Shown here: piece after piece, positions 43,274 through 51,501 of the stretch
Layout of the letters: each line of letters opens with the position of its first letter
Position numbering within the stretch: the first letter of the stretch is position 1
NCBI RefSeq assembly: GCF_007830595.1
Contig: NZ_VLLD01000014.1
Reading direction: 5' to 3' (one strand)
DNA length: 64,000 bases
DNA from: Treponema_B putidum
GTDB lineage: Bacteria; Spirochaetota; Spirochaetia; Treponematales; Treponemataceae
Notes under the pieces: model-generated
What the model was told of the DNA's origin: nothing
What the model saw: the letters and a program-made list of their open reading frames with translations, nothing else
The model's database searches: none
Position numbers and translations under genes: made by a program

Positions 43274-45397
43274 ATGGACTGGCAAAAAAAAGAAATCGGC
43301 CCCGAACTTGTAAACGAGATAAAAAGAAAATACGGTTGTGATCCTCTGACTTCGGCAATATTGGTGCGCCGCGGTATTATCGAAGGGAAGGATATACTAT
43401 TCTATTTGGAAGACGATATGCGCTATCTTCACAGTCCCTTTCTATTTAAGAACATGGAGGATGCCGTAGACCGTATCTTAGATGCAAAAGAAGAAGGCGA
43501 GAAAGTATTGATTTTCGGAGATAGGGATGTGGACGGTATTACAAGCACGACCCTTCTTTATGAAGCCTTAAAAGATATGGGGCTTGACGTGTCATGGCGT
43601 ATTCCTACCGGAGATGAGAGCTACGGGCTTTCTATAGAAGCCGTAGAAAAGCATGCTGCAAATGACGGCACTCTTATTATAACGGTTGACTGCGGCATTT
43701 CCAATTTTAAGGAAATTGAAAGAGCTAATAGTTTAGGTATTGATGTAATTGTAGTCGATCATCATACCCCGCAGGAGAGTGTACCGGATGCGGCCGTAAT
43801 AATAAACTGTAAGATGCCCGATTCGGGCTACCCCCACGAAAATTTATCGGGCTGTGCTACGGCATGGAAACTTATTACGGCAATCCGTTTCGGAATGCAG
43901 CCCTTTTATAAACAGCAAGTTTCCCTTTTAAATGTGAGACCTGTAAATGACGCCTACTCGATAGAAGCGGTAAAACTTGTAAATATGGTTCAAATCGGAA
44001 AAATTACCGAAACAGTAGTTCCGGGTATGCTTTCTTTTTCTGAAACAAGGCTCGGCTCTTTTTTAAACGGTCAGCAAATATTTGTATGGGATGCTCCCTT
44101 ACAAAAAAAGCAGCTTAAGAACATCTTCGGAAACGGAATTGAATTTAATTTTTTTGATTTTCAGCCTGAGGTTGCAAAACAATTTCCCCAAATGGGAGAT
44201 ATGAGCCTTTTGCGTTTAAAGGAATTTTCGACAATCGGAAAATATTATGAACAAGCCCAATCCGAACTCGAAACTTTTAAAAACATTTTTATAACCTTTG
44301 TACAGCAAAAAAACAGCTTTTACGGAAAGCGGGAGGCTTCAGAAATTCAGCTGGTTGCCCTCTCGACCCTTGCCGACCTTATGGAACTGACGGGAGAAAA
44401 CCGCATTATAGTAAAACAAGGTTTAAAAGAAATAAACAAAAAACCACGGCTGGGGCTTGTAGATCTGATGGCTATGCAAAAACTTTTAGGGGCTCCAATA
44501 GGCACCGAAGATATAGCATGGAGTATTTCTCCCTTGGTAAACGCCTCCGGCAGAATGGGTAGGCCCGAAACGGCTGTTGAGCTTTTTCTTGCTCAAGATT
44601 CGGGCGAAAGAACGGCAAAGGCTCAGGAAATATTTCAAATGAATGAGGACAGAAAGGCACTAGGTTCTAAGGCTTGGGAAATTGCCCTGCCTTTGGCCGA
44701 AAAAAGTTTAAAGGAATATAACGAAAAATTGGTACTTGCGGTAAGCGCAGAATTTCACCGCGGAATTACAGGAATCCTTGCAGGAAGATTGGCCGAATAC
44801 TTTAAACTTCCGGCTCTTGCTATCTGCCTGATGCCTGACGGCAGTGCGGTTGCCTCCATAAGGTCGGCCAGAGGTTTCCGCCTTTTGGACTTCCTTGAGC
44901 CCTATAGCGAGCTTTTTTTAGACTATGGAGGCCATGATTTTGCGGCAGGTTTCGGAATTGAACAAGAAAAACTAGGCCGGTTTTTGCAAAACTTAAAGCA
45001 ATTTTCACAGTCAATGGAATTTGAAAGTGATGCAAATTCCGAAACCCTTATAATTGATGCAGAGCTTCCCCATGATTATTTAAAGCCTGAAATTCTAAAC
45101 TTGGTAGATAAATTTGAACCTTACGGATGTAATTCCCCTGCTTTGACCTTTATGACAAAGAGGGTGAAAATTTTAAATGCAAATATTATCGGTAAAGCCG
45201 AACCTCTTCATTTGCGTTTTAACTTGGAATGCGGAAAATATAAATGGAATGCCCTTTATTGGAAGGCTGCCGACAAGCTGGGTACGGAGTTTAAGGTTGG
45301 GGACTATGCCGACATAGTATTCAATGTATCGAAAAATTATTTTAACGGTGCCGTTACTCCTAAAATGGTTATCAGGGATTTAAAAAAAATAGATTAG
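43274..45397 (+). CDS. recJ: single-stranded-DNA exonuclease RecJ
   Basis: A 707-residue DHH/DHHA1 phosphoesterase. Motif I FGDRDVDGITST (about 81), the DHH in IVVDHHTPQESVPDA (about 160) and later SGRMGRPETAVELFL are visible. A stretch of roughly 190 residues between the DHH domain and the second core part (about 215-400) is longer than usual and unlike the family. It acts in 5'-3' degradation during RecF-type recombination and mismatch repair. Co-transcribed with the phosphorylase gene. Confidence 0.88.
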   Translation: MDWQKKEIGPELVNEIKRKYGCDPLTSAILVRRGIIEGKDILFYLEDDMRYLHSPFLFKNMEDAVDRILDAKEEGEKVLIFGDRDVDGITSTTLLYEALKDMGLDVSWRIPTGDESYGLSIEAVEKHAANDGTLIITVDCGISNFKEIERANSLGIDVIVVDHHTPQESVPDAAVIINCKMPDSGYPHENLSGCATAWKLITAIRFGMQPFYKQQVSLLNVRPVNDAYSIEAVKLVNMVQIGKITETVVPGMLSFSETRLGSFLNGQQIFVWDAPLQKKQLKNIFGNGIEFNFFDFQPEVAKQFPQMGDMSLLRLKEFSTIGKYYEQAQSELETFKNIFITFVQQKNSFYGKREASEIQLVALSTLADLMELTGENRIIVKQGLKEINKKPRLGLVDLMAMQKLLGAPIGTEDIAWSISPLVNASGRMGRPETAVELFLAQDSGERTAKAQEIFQMNEDRKALGSKAWEIALPLAEKSLKEYNEKLVLAVSAEFHRGITGILAGRLAEYFKLPALAICLMPDGSAVASIRSARGFRLLDFLEPYSELFLDYGGHDFAAGFGIEQEKLGRFLQNLKQFSQSMEFESDANSETLIIDAELPHDYLKPEILNLVDKFEPYGCNSPALTFMTKRVKILNANIIGKAEPLHLRFNLECGKYKWNALYWKAADKLGTEFKVGDYADIVFNVSKNYFNGAVTPKMVIRDLKKID

Positions 45398-45418
45398 CTT
45401 AATTTAAGGATTATTAAA

Positions 45419-46369
45419 ATGTTAAAAAAAAGAAGTTTTCAAGTATTTTTGTTTTTTTGTTTTTTATTTAGTCTCCATGCGTCAGGAAAAACGGATGTTT
45501 CCGATAGTGAACAAAAAAACAAATCTGAAAAAACTCCGTATATTATTTCGATACCTTCGAGCGGAGATTTGGGTTCTTTTTTTAACGTAAAATTTAAGGC
45601 TGCACGAAAAATAGAAAAAGCATGGGTTACTGTTTATGACACATCGGAAAAAAAAGTTCAAACTATCAATGCTTTTCCTATTGATAAGACGGAAAAAGAA
45701 TGGGCGGCAATTGCGGCTGTTGCCGTTTGGTGGAAGACGGGAAAATGGAAGATTCGGACCCATCTGATAATTGAAGGAGCCCTTTTTGAAGAAGATAGGG
45801 GCTTTGAGGTTTTAGAAAAAGAATTTGAAGAATTTGTAATGAAGTTGAGTGCAAAAAATTCTCAAATTTTAAGAGATACCAGCCCTAAAAAAACGGAGCA
45901 AAGGAACAGGTTTGCCGAAGTTATAAAAATGCAAAACCTTGAAAGCCTTTATTTTAAAGGCCCTTTTGTAATGCCGTTTAATGCCACAAGAATAAGCTCA
46001 ACCTTTGCCGAAAAGCGTACCTCAAAATATCCTGACGGAAAAACTTCGGTAAGCCGGCACTGGGGAGTCGATTATCCTGCTCCCAAAGGAACGCCGATTT
46101 TTGCTCCGGGAGCAGGAAAGGTTGTACTTGCCGAAGAAAGAATAGTAACGGGATGGACCCTTGTAATCGAACATGCTCCGGCTGTTTACACCATTTATTA
46201 TCATCTCAATAAGATTCATGTAAAGGAAGAAGATTTTGTAAAACAAGGAGAAAAAATTGCCGACATCGGCACGACGGGATTTTCTACGGGGCCGCATTTG
46301 CATTGGGAGTTACTTATAAACGAAATACCTGCCGACCCCGAACTCCTCCTAACAAAAGAATTATTTTAA
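45419..46369 (+). CDS. M23-family peptidase (LytM-like), secreted
   Basis: A 316-residue protein with an N-terminal signal sequence (FQVFLFFCFLFSLHASG). Its M23 domain is at about 215-310 with the metal ligands in SRHWGVDYPAPKGTPIFAPG and GPHLHWELLIN. It probably cuts or binds peptidoglycan crosslinks in the periplasm. The middle region (about 40-150) is an uncharacterised Ig-like stretch. AAGGA lies before the ATG. recJ lies 21 bp upstream. Confidence 0.9.
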   Translation: MLKKRSFQVFLFFCFLFSLHASGKTDVSDSEQKNKSEKTPYIISIPSSGDLGSFFNVKFKAARKIEKAWVTVYDTSEKKVQTINAFPIDKTEKEWAAIAAVAVWWKTGKWKIRTHLIIEGALFEEDRGFEVLEKEFEEFVMKLSAKNSQILRDTSPKKTEQRNRFAEVIKMQNLESLYFKGPFVMPFNATRISSTFAEKRTSKYPDGKTSVSRHWGVDYPAPKGTPIFAPGAGKVVLAEERIVTGWTLVIEHAPAVYTIYYHLNKIHVKEEDFVKQGEKIADIGTTGFSTGPHLHWELLINEIPADPELLLTKELF

Positions 46370-46397
46370 CGTCTTATGGTTATATAGCTACATAGTA

Positions 46398-46426
46398 TTG
46401 ACAAAAAGTCTCTAATCCTTTATACT
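46398..46426 (+). promoter_or_regulatory. promoter of the lipoprotein at 46445
   Basis: TTGACA (46398-46403), 17 bp, TATACT (46421-46426), then GAGG before the start. Confidence 0.8.
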
Positions 46427-46444
46427 GCTTTTGTGAGGTACTAT

Positions 46445-47989
46445 ATGAAAAATTTTAAATCTTTTATTTTATTCACTCTTATCGGTATTTTTGCAGGATT
46501 CCTTGTTTCTTGCGGAAATAGGAACGAAAAGGACATTATAGCATTAAAAAAATTATCCGCAGAAAGAGCCGAAAAATCCATTAAGAAATTTGAAGATGAA
46601 TATTTTATGACTGAGGCTATAGAAAAAAACGGATCGGTTATATTTGATGCCCAAATTAAGGATTTTAAAAATACTATTAAGAACAACAAGGCTGATCAGC
46701 AGCCTATGGAGAAGGCCGTTATTGAAACGCTTATCAAAAACAAAATCGGTTTAAATTTTACCTATATTAACGACCAAAAAGAAAAAGCTCTTTTTTATTC
46801 TTACGGTATCAAAAATCCTGTTCCCGAGATGTCCGATATCCCTATTTTGATTATGAAATTAGGAGATAAAAATATTGAGGCTGCCAGTCCTTTTTTAAAG
46901 GATACTACATTTTATCTGCCCTCAAACGGTATAGGTAAATTTTTAGCCCTGATCTCCCCTAAAGATTTCTTTTCGTTTTTTAATATGGACTTTTCCTATA
47001 CTGAAATAAAAAACATGATGACTATGCAGCTTGACAGGCATTCTAAAAAAAGATATTTAAATGCCGAAAAAGCTATTTATAAAAAAGCCGATATAAAAAA
47101 GACCGATTCGGGATATGAAATTACTTTTAACAATGAACAGCTAAAACAAGTTCCGTCTCTTATTTGGTATGCCCTAAAAAACGATAACCGCTTAAAATTA
47201 GTGTTGAGCATGTATGAAAATGTTCTTACAAAAGAAATGTTGGATAAATTTTCCGAAAATCTTTCACCTGAAAAAATAGCTATCCCTGAAAATTTACGCA
47301 TTACCGAAAAGATAAACGTAAAAGACGGATTAATTTCAAAAGATATGTTTACGGTTTTTGTAGCGGATAAACCATGGCTAAAATTAAGCTATGAAATTGA
47401 AGACTATGATTATGTTTTAAATAATTTAATTGCAAGTATAGAACTTTTTAGTGATGTAGATTCTTCTTCCCATACTATCACATTTACAAGCAGGGGGGAA
47501 TCAAACGAAAATAAAGCCGATTTTATGATAAATATGTGGCTTACTGCTAATGATTCGATGAGTGAAGATTTGACATTAGGAGCTCTAAATTATGCCATAC
47601 TGATAGATAAAACAAAACAGTCCGATAATTTTAAGGCTTCAATGAATTTTGCTTTTCCGAAAAGGATTCCCGTATATTCCGATGAAGAGCATGATGATAA
47701 TAAGATGGAAATAATGGAAATGGCTTGTTTGGGCAGCTTTAAAAAGAACCCGGATAGTGTAGAGTTTGGCATAGATAAGGTATCTTTAACCGTTCCTGGT
47801 GAACTCGGCGGGGGCAGTCTTGAACTTGAATTGGATTCAAAAATGATTATGACTAACAAGATCCTAAAGAACATAGAAATGCCTAAAGATAGGATGAATG
47901 TGCTTGAAATGAACTCTGAGGACTGGACAAAAGTCAAAGATGAGTTTATTATGAGTATTGAAAGTCTATCAAAGGAGTATGGAAAATAA
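46445..47989 (+). CDS. lipoprotein of unknown function
   Basis: A 514-residue lipoprotein. The signal peptide ends in lipobox FLVSC (Cys about 23). The rest is rich in K/E/N with no motif I recognise; two-fold alternation of beta-like stretches suggests a periplasmic globular fold. The start is the ATG at 46445 after GAGG; an upstream GTG in frame lacks a ribosome site. It has its own promoter. A double-hairpin element begins 21 bp after its end. Confidence 0.7.
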   Translation: MKNFKSFILFTLIGIFAGFLVSCGNRNEKDIIALKKLSAERAEKSIKKFEDEYFMTEAIEKNGSVIFDAQIKDFKNTIKNNKADQQPMEKAVIETLIKNKIGLNFTYINDQKEKALFYSYGIKNPVPEMSDIPILIMKLGDKNIEAASPFLKDTTFYLPSNGIGKFLALISPKDFFSFFNMDFSYTEIKNMMTMQLDRHSKKRYLNAEKAIYKKADIKKTDSGYEITFNNEQLKQVPSLIWYALKNDNRLKLVLSMYENVLTKEMLDKFSENLSPEKIAIPENLRITEKINVKDGLISKDMFTVFVADKPWLKLSYEIEDYDYVLNNLIASIELFSDVDSSSHTITFTSRGESNENKADFMINMWLTANDSMSEDLTLGALNYAILIDKTKQSDNFKASMNFAFPKRIPVYSDEEHDDNKMEIMEMACLGSFKKNPDSVEFGIDKVSLTVPGELGGGSLELELDSKMIMTNKILKNIEMPKDRMNVLEMNSEDWTKVKDEFIMSIESLSKEYGK

Positions 47990-48010
47990 ATCCTTTGATA
48001 AAGGATGTGT

Positions 48011-48074
48011 GATAAACAGTTCGGCACAAATGCTGCCTCACTGTTTATCTGCCGAGTTTGCCTTATCGGCAAAC
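48011..48074. repeat. double-hairpin element with GATAAACAGT arms, copy 2
   Basis: GATAAACAGT (48011-48020) pairs with ACTGTTTATC (48040-48049), then GTTTGCC (48056-48062) pairs with GGCAAAC (48068-48074). It is inverted relative to 26595-26663 and shares all arm sequences except the loop. Confidence 0.85.
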
Positions 48075-48097
48075 GCCTTAACTATTATGGGGGGCTT

Positions 48098-48529
48098 ATG
48101 CAGATTCCAATAGATGATATAAAAGTAAAGCAAAGAGCTAGAAAAGAATTTATAGAAATTGAAGAGTTGGCAGAAAGTCTAAACCGTGTAGGGCTTTTAA
48201 ATCCGATTATTGTAAATCAAAACAATGTGCTGATAGCCGGACAAAGGCGATTGGAAGCTGCAAAAAAGCTGGGTTGGAAAATGATTGAAGCAAGGGTACT
48301 CTCTGTAGAAGATGCGTCTCTTGCTCTCGATATTGAAATTGAAGAAAATGTGCAAAGGCAGCAATTTTCAGATGAGGAGCTTTTAAATGCTTTTGCACGC
48401 CTTAACCGTTTAAAAAATCCGGGATTTTTTGTAAGGCTATGGCGTGCAATAAAGGCCTTTTTTAAAAAAATCTTCGGTAAAAAAACTCAAAGTAGTAGTA
48501 AGCTGACCCTTAAAACAGGGAAGCCTTAA
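48098..48529 (+). CDS. small ParB-like nuclease-domain protein with basic hydrophobic tail
   Basis: A 143-residue protein with only the N-terminal ParB/Srx fold: QIPIDDIKVKQRARKEF, then the box PIIVNQNNVLIAGQRRLEAAKKLGW (about 43-66) and DIEIEENVQRQQFSDEE. No helix-turn-helix follows. Instead there is GFFVRLWRAIKAFFKKIFGKK, an aromatic and basic helix likely to lie on a membrane. It is not the chromosome-partitioning ParB. The start at 48098 follows GGGGGG; the longer frame reads through the hairpin element. It overlaps the convergent acyl-CoA ligase gene by 20 bp. Confidence 0.75.
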   Translation: MQIPIDDIKVKQRARKEFIEIEELAESLNRVGLLNPIIVNQNNVLIAGQRRLEAAKKLGWKMIEARVLSVEDASLALDIEIEENVQRQQFSDEELLNAFARLNRLKNPGFFVRLWRAIKAFFKKIFGKKTQSSSKLTLKTGKP

Positions 48530-50183
48530 GCTCTTCTTTTAGATTTTCATTTTGAGTTTTTCCATAACGAAAGGTGTAAAGGTAACGCTTTATCTTTTGA
48601 CTTGCGGTTTTTTCAAATTCGTCTACAAGTTCAATTTTATCTATCTTTGAAAACTTGTTTACTTTAGAGTTGACAAAAAATCTTATTTCGTTTAAAACTT
48701 CTTCCCTCTTATGCATTATCGCATTGGAAATTCCTGAGACGGCACCTCCTATGGCATCTTGTAAGCGTACGTAAGCGACTAGGGATGTATTTTCTCCTTC
48801 AACAACTAAGGATTCTGATACAAGAGGGTGCTGGTTTAAGACAAATTCTATGTCTTCAGGATAAATATTTTCTCCTGCAGCTCCTAGGATCATATTTTTT
48901 GACCTTCCTTTTAAGCTTACTTTCCCTTTATCATCTATGATGCATAGGTCGCCGGTCTTAAACCAGCCGTCTTCGGTAAAGGCTTCTTTTGTTAAGTCCG
49001 GGGCATTGTAATATCCTTTCATTACATTGGGGCCTTTTACTAGGAGCTCTCCTACTCCTGTTTGAGGGTCTTTGTTCCCTATTTTTATTTCTATCTCCGG
49101 AACGGTAATACCTATTACGCCGGGAACGGTTTTGTACACTGCGGAATAGGCAATCAGTGGAGAAGTTTCGGTAAGGCCGTAACCTATTGCATACGGGAAT
49201 TTTGCGTCAACCATAAATTGTTCAACAACCGGATCTGTTTTTGAGCCTCCTATACCGAAAAATTTAAGACGGCCGCCGAAGGTCTTTTTTAGCTTTTTTC
49301 CGGCCTTACGGCATAATAATTTTCTTCCCAGTTTTGTTCCGTAAATTTTCTTTATAAGCGGACTTGCATTAAAGGCAGGAAGAATTTTTTGTTTATATAT
49401 TTTTTCGATTATAATCGGAACAGCCAGCATAAAGTGAGGTCTCACTTTTTGAAGGGCAGGCAGGAGGTTACGAGGAGTAGGCGGACCTTCAAGATAGTAG
49501 ATGCAGGCGCCGTTTAAGATAAACATTAAAAAGCCTATTGTAAACTCATAAACATGGGACATGGGTAATATTGAAAGAGCTGCCTCATATTGGTTTATTC
49601 GCTGACAGTTCTGACCTGCAATAGCCGTAAAGATAAGATTTTTATGTGTTAGGACAACACCTTTAGAGCGGCCTGTAGTTCCTGATGTATAGATAATCGA
49701 AGCTATGTCTTCTTCCTTGCATTTATGTTCCGGTATGGGAGTATCTGTTTTTATTTTACCTTTTTTTACGGAAAAATCTTCTATGTTTATTATAATATCC
49801 AATTCCTCAGCATTTTTTAATTTCTGAAAAAGTTTTTCGCCGATGAAGACGGCTTTTGTACCGGAATGCTTTATACAGGTCATTGCTTCATCTTCGTTAA
49901 AATCGGGTAAGAGAGGAACTGCGACGGCTCCAAGTGTAACTATCGCAAAATATGAAACTGCCCACTGCGGTGAGCTTGTGCTGAAAATTGCTACTTTATC
50001 AAGAGGTTTTATACCCAGTGAATGTAATAGTCCTTTTGTAGACTCGATTTTTTCTTTAAATTCTGTGTAGCTTATGGGTTGTTCGGATACATATGAAAGA
50101 GCCGGTCTATTTGAAAATTTTAAGACCGAATTCTTTAATAAGGCCGAAAATGTATATTCCCCAAGGTCATCGATTGTCTGCAT
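48510..50183 (-). CDS. long-chain acyl-CoA synthetase/AMP-binding enzyme
   Basis: A 557-residue ANL-superfamily ligase. The AMP-binding signature IIYTSGTTGRSKGVVLTHKN (about 165), GYGLTETSPLIAYS (about 335), GWFKTGDLCIIDD (about 408) and GRSKNMIL (about 428) are all present. It is expected to activate fatty acids through an acyl-adenylate. Oral treponemes rely on fatty acids from outside, so import and activation is a plausible role. The exact substrate is unknown. Confidence 0.88.
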   Translation of the reverse strand: MQTIDDLGEYTFSALLKNSVLKFSNRPALSYVSEQPISYTEFKEKIESTKGLLHSLGIKPLDKVAIFSTSSPQWAVSYFAIVTLGAVAVPLLPDFNEDEAMTCIKHSGTKAVFIGEKLFQKLKNAEELDIIINIEDFSVKKGKIKTDTPIPEHKCKEEDIASIIYTSGTTGRSKGVVLTHKNLIFTAIAGQNCQRINQYEAALSILPMSHVYEFTIGFLMFILNGACIYYLEGPPTPRNLLPALQKVRPHFMLAVPIIIEKIYKQKILPAFNASPLIKKIYGTKLGRKLLCRKAGKKLKKTFGGRLKFFGIGGSKTDPVVEQFMVDAKFPYAIGYGLTETSPLIAYSAVYKTVPGVIGITVPEIEIKIGNKDPQTGVGELLVKGPNVMKGYYNAPDLTKEAFTEDGWFKTGDLCIIDDKGKVSLKGRSKNMILGAAGENIYPEDIEFVLNQHPLVSESLVVEGENTSLVAYVRLQDAIGGAVSGISNAIMHKREEVLNEIRFFVNSKVNKFSKIDKIELVDEFEKTASQKIKRYLYTFRYGKTQNENLKEELKASLF

Positions 50184-50246
50184 AAATCCTCCGTTAAAAG
50201 TTCCATCAAATGTCTAAGACAAACGAATGATGATAAAGTTGCATTT

Positions 50247-51491
50247 TTATTGATTTTTATACCATTCTGCTATTCTTTTATTAAGAGAAGGAATAGAATC
50301 GGGGTAGGCCGAGGTATTACAAGCGTCCTTCAGATAGGGCATTAGAATTTCTTTTTTTAACATCGGCCAATTGCTCGGCAAGATATGAGGTGCATAAAAG
50401 CTTTGTGTTTGAGGCAGGTGAGCCAGCAAAAGCGGATAATACCTTGGGAATAATTTTTCGGTTACTTGGTGCAGGGCAGAAAAACCTCCTGCAAGGCCGA
50501 AGGAGTTTACCATTAAATCCATTTCATTGGCTCGGTTTAAAAGCTGCTCTTGGGTTTTTACCTGAAAGAACCAAATAAAAAAGGCCTCAGCCGCTTTGAC
50601 GTTTTTTGCATTACTGCAAATTCCTCCGTAAAGAATGTCGTCTTTTAACGGAGTCTTTCCATTAAAGGCCAGCCATCTAAAATCTATGTTTTCCAATCTT
50701 TTTTGAGTAGCTGAAAAGAGGTCTTCGCTGGAAGCATAATAAAAAAGGCATTTTCCGTTTTTGACTAAAACATAGGGTGAGTCATAAAGATATTTGAATT
50801 TAAAGTCATCTTCAGCGGCTGCCGATGTGTTAACCTCGCTGCTCCAATCTCTTATATAATTTATTGCATTTTGAAGAGACTTATCGTTCCATGAAAAAAA
50901 ATCGTTTTCTTCTTCAAATGAGGCATTAAAACCTTTAGTATTCATGTATAAAAAATCGTCCGACCAGCGCGGAGAAAAACCCATTGCCGTATAAGCACCT
51001 CTATTTATTTTGTTAAACTTAATTGCAAAATCTCTTATTTCATCGGGAGAAATGGAAAAATCGCTATTTGTTTTAAACTTATTTGCCGAAGAAAAAATAA
51101 TCATCGGCAGGTTAAAACTTATAGGTAATAGATATTGATTAGCGGAAATATTTCCTAAGTTTAAGAGTTCGGGATAAAAGTCATCTTTGTTTATCTTTTT
51201 TTCTCCGAAAAGATTGTTGATTTTTCTAAATTTTACTCTGGCCGATTTACCTTTAAGCCATGAGCCTATAACTATGTCGGGCTGCACATCGGTATTTATG
51301 AGAGCATCGACAGGGCTTTTTTTGTATTCGACAATAACTTTGTGTTCGTTTTGTGAGTTATTAAAAACCTCACAGTATGAAACAAACTCTGCCCTGTCCG
51401 TCCAGATGACGGCTATCTTGTCTTCTTCGGTTTTTGCACATGAGGTAAAAAGCATTACTGCAAGTATAAAAAATAAAATATATCGTTTCAT
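50247..51491 (-). CDS. extracellular solute-binding lipoprotein
   Basis: A 414-residue family-1-type binding protein with lipobox LFTSC (Cys about 18). It begins AVIWTDRAEFVSYCEVFNNSQ and carries the usual helical C-terminal lobe. No permease or ATPase genes accompany it. Instead it is third in an operon after a CpXC protein and a beta-propeller, with gaps of 3 and 10 bp. Sugar binding is the family norm but the ligand is unknown. Confidence 0.78.
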   Translation of the reverse strand: MKRYILFFILAVMLFTSCAKTEEDKIAVIWTDRAEFVSYCEVFNNSQNEHKVIVEYKKSPVDALINTDVQPDIVIGSWLKGKSARVKFRKINNLFGEKKINKDDFYPELLNLGNISANQYLLPISFNLPMIIFSSANKFKTNSDFSISPDEIRDFAIKFNKINRGAYTAMGFSPRWSDDFLYMNTKGFNASFEEENDFFSWNDKSLQNAINYIRDWSSEVNTSAAAEDDFKFKYLYDSPYVLVKNGKCLFYYASSEDLFSATQKRLENIDFRWLAFNGKTPLKDDILYGGICSNAKNVKAAEAFFIWFFQVKTQEQLLNRANEMDLMVNSFGLAGGFSALHQVTEKLFPRYYPLLLAHLPQTQSFYAPHILPSNWPMLKKEILMPYLKDACNTSAYPDSIPSLNKRIAEWYKNQ

Positions 51492-51501
51492 AAATCTTCT
51501 C

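Noticed and set aside
48005..48097. N-terminal extension of the ParB-like protein
   Set aside because: It is the translated double-hairpin element; GGGGGG and ATG at 48098 define the gene start.
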